DNA of 6,940 bases, taken from NCBI GenBank assembly GCA_002404095.1, contig DHJA01000271.1:1-6940 (forward strand). Direction: 5' to 3'. Below are positions 6,916-6,940 of the stretch, in pieces (position 1 is the stretch's first letter; the number at the start of each line of letters is the position of its first letter). The notes beneath the pieces are model-generated. The model was not told where the DNA came from. It was given only the letters and a program-made list of their open reading frames with translations, and ran no database searches. The position numbers and the translations under genes were made by a program. Source of the DNA: Planctomycetaceae bacterium UBA4732 (lineage in GTDB: Bacteria; Planctomycetota; Planctomycetia; Gemmatales; Gemmataceae).

Positions 6916-6940
6916 CAGCGCTCCCCCTCCCGTTTACGTT

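Overview
This is a G+C-rich window holding three genes on the + strand, one long and two short, packed as a probable operon. All three products carry export signals and predicted redox cofactors. Together they look like an extracytoplasmic electron-transfer module: a giant membrane-anchored octaheme cytochrome c, followed by two related mononuclear copper (cupredoxin) proteins. The architecture suggests a planctomycete, possibly Gemmatales-like: a very large cytochrome c with several class-I heme modules and long helical spacers, next to cupredoxin/carboxypeptidase-regulatory-like proteins. This assignment rests on remembered family resemblance, not on a database search.

Layout: bases 1-49 hold a possible end of an upstream gene and a ribosome binding site. 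Bases 50-5050 encode a 1666-residue protein with one N-terminal membrane anchor, eight CXXCH heme c sites, at least five modules with a later Met-Pro typical of His/Met class-I cytochromes, and three strongly charged, helical (probably coiled-coil) stretches. Bases 5053-5874 start two bases after that stop codon and encode a secreted cupredoxin with an amicyanin-like ligand loop (Cys-x2-His-x2-Met), a C-terminal carboxypeptidase-regulatory-like beta domain and an Ala/Pro tail. Bases 5875-5967 contain a strong hairpin without a T-tract. Bases 5968-6912 encode a diverged paralogue of the second gene, made as a lipoprotein. The remaining 28 bases show nothing recognisable.

How they may work together (inference): the cytochrome would take electrons from a membrane quinol-oxidising complex or another donor encoded outside the window and pass them along its hemes. 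The copper proteins, one probably soluble and one lipid-anchored, would act as acceptors or donors for it or for a terminal enzyme. No catalytic subunit is visible here, so the pathway cannot be named. Long open frames on the opposite strand are judged to be shadows of the G+C-rich codons of the large gene.
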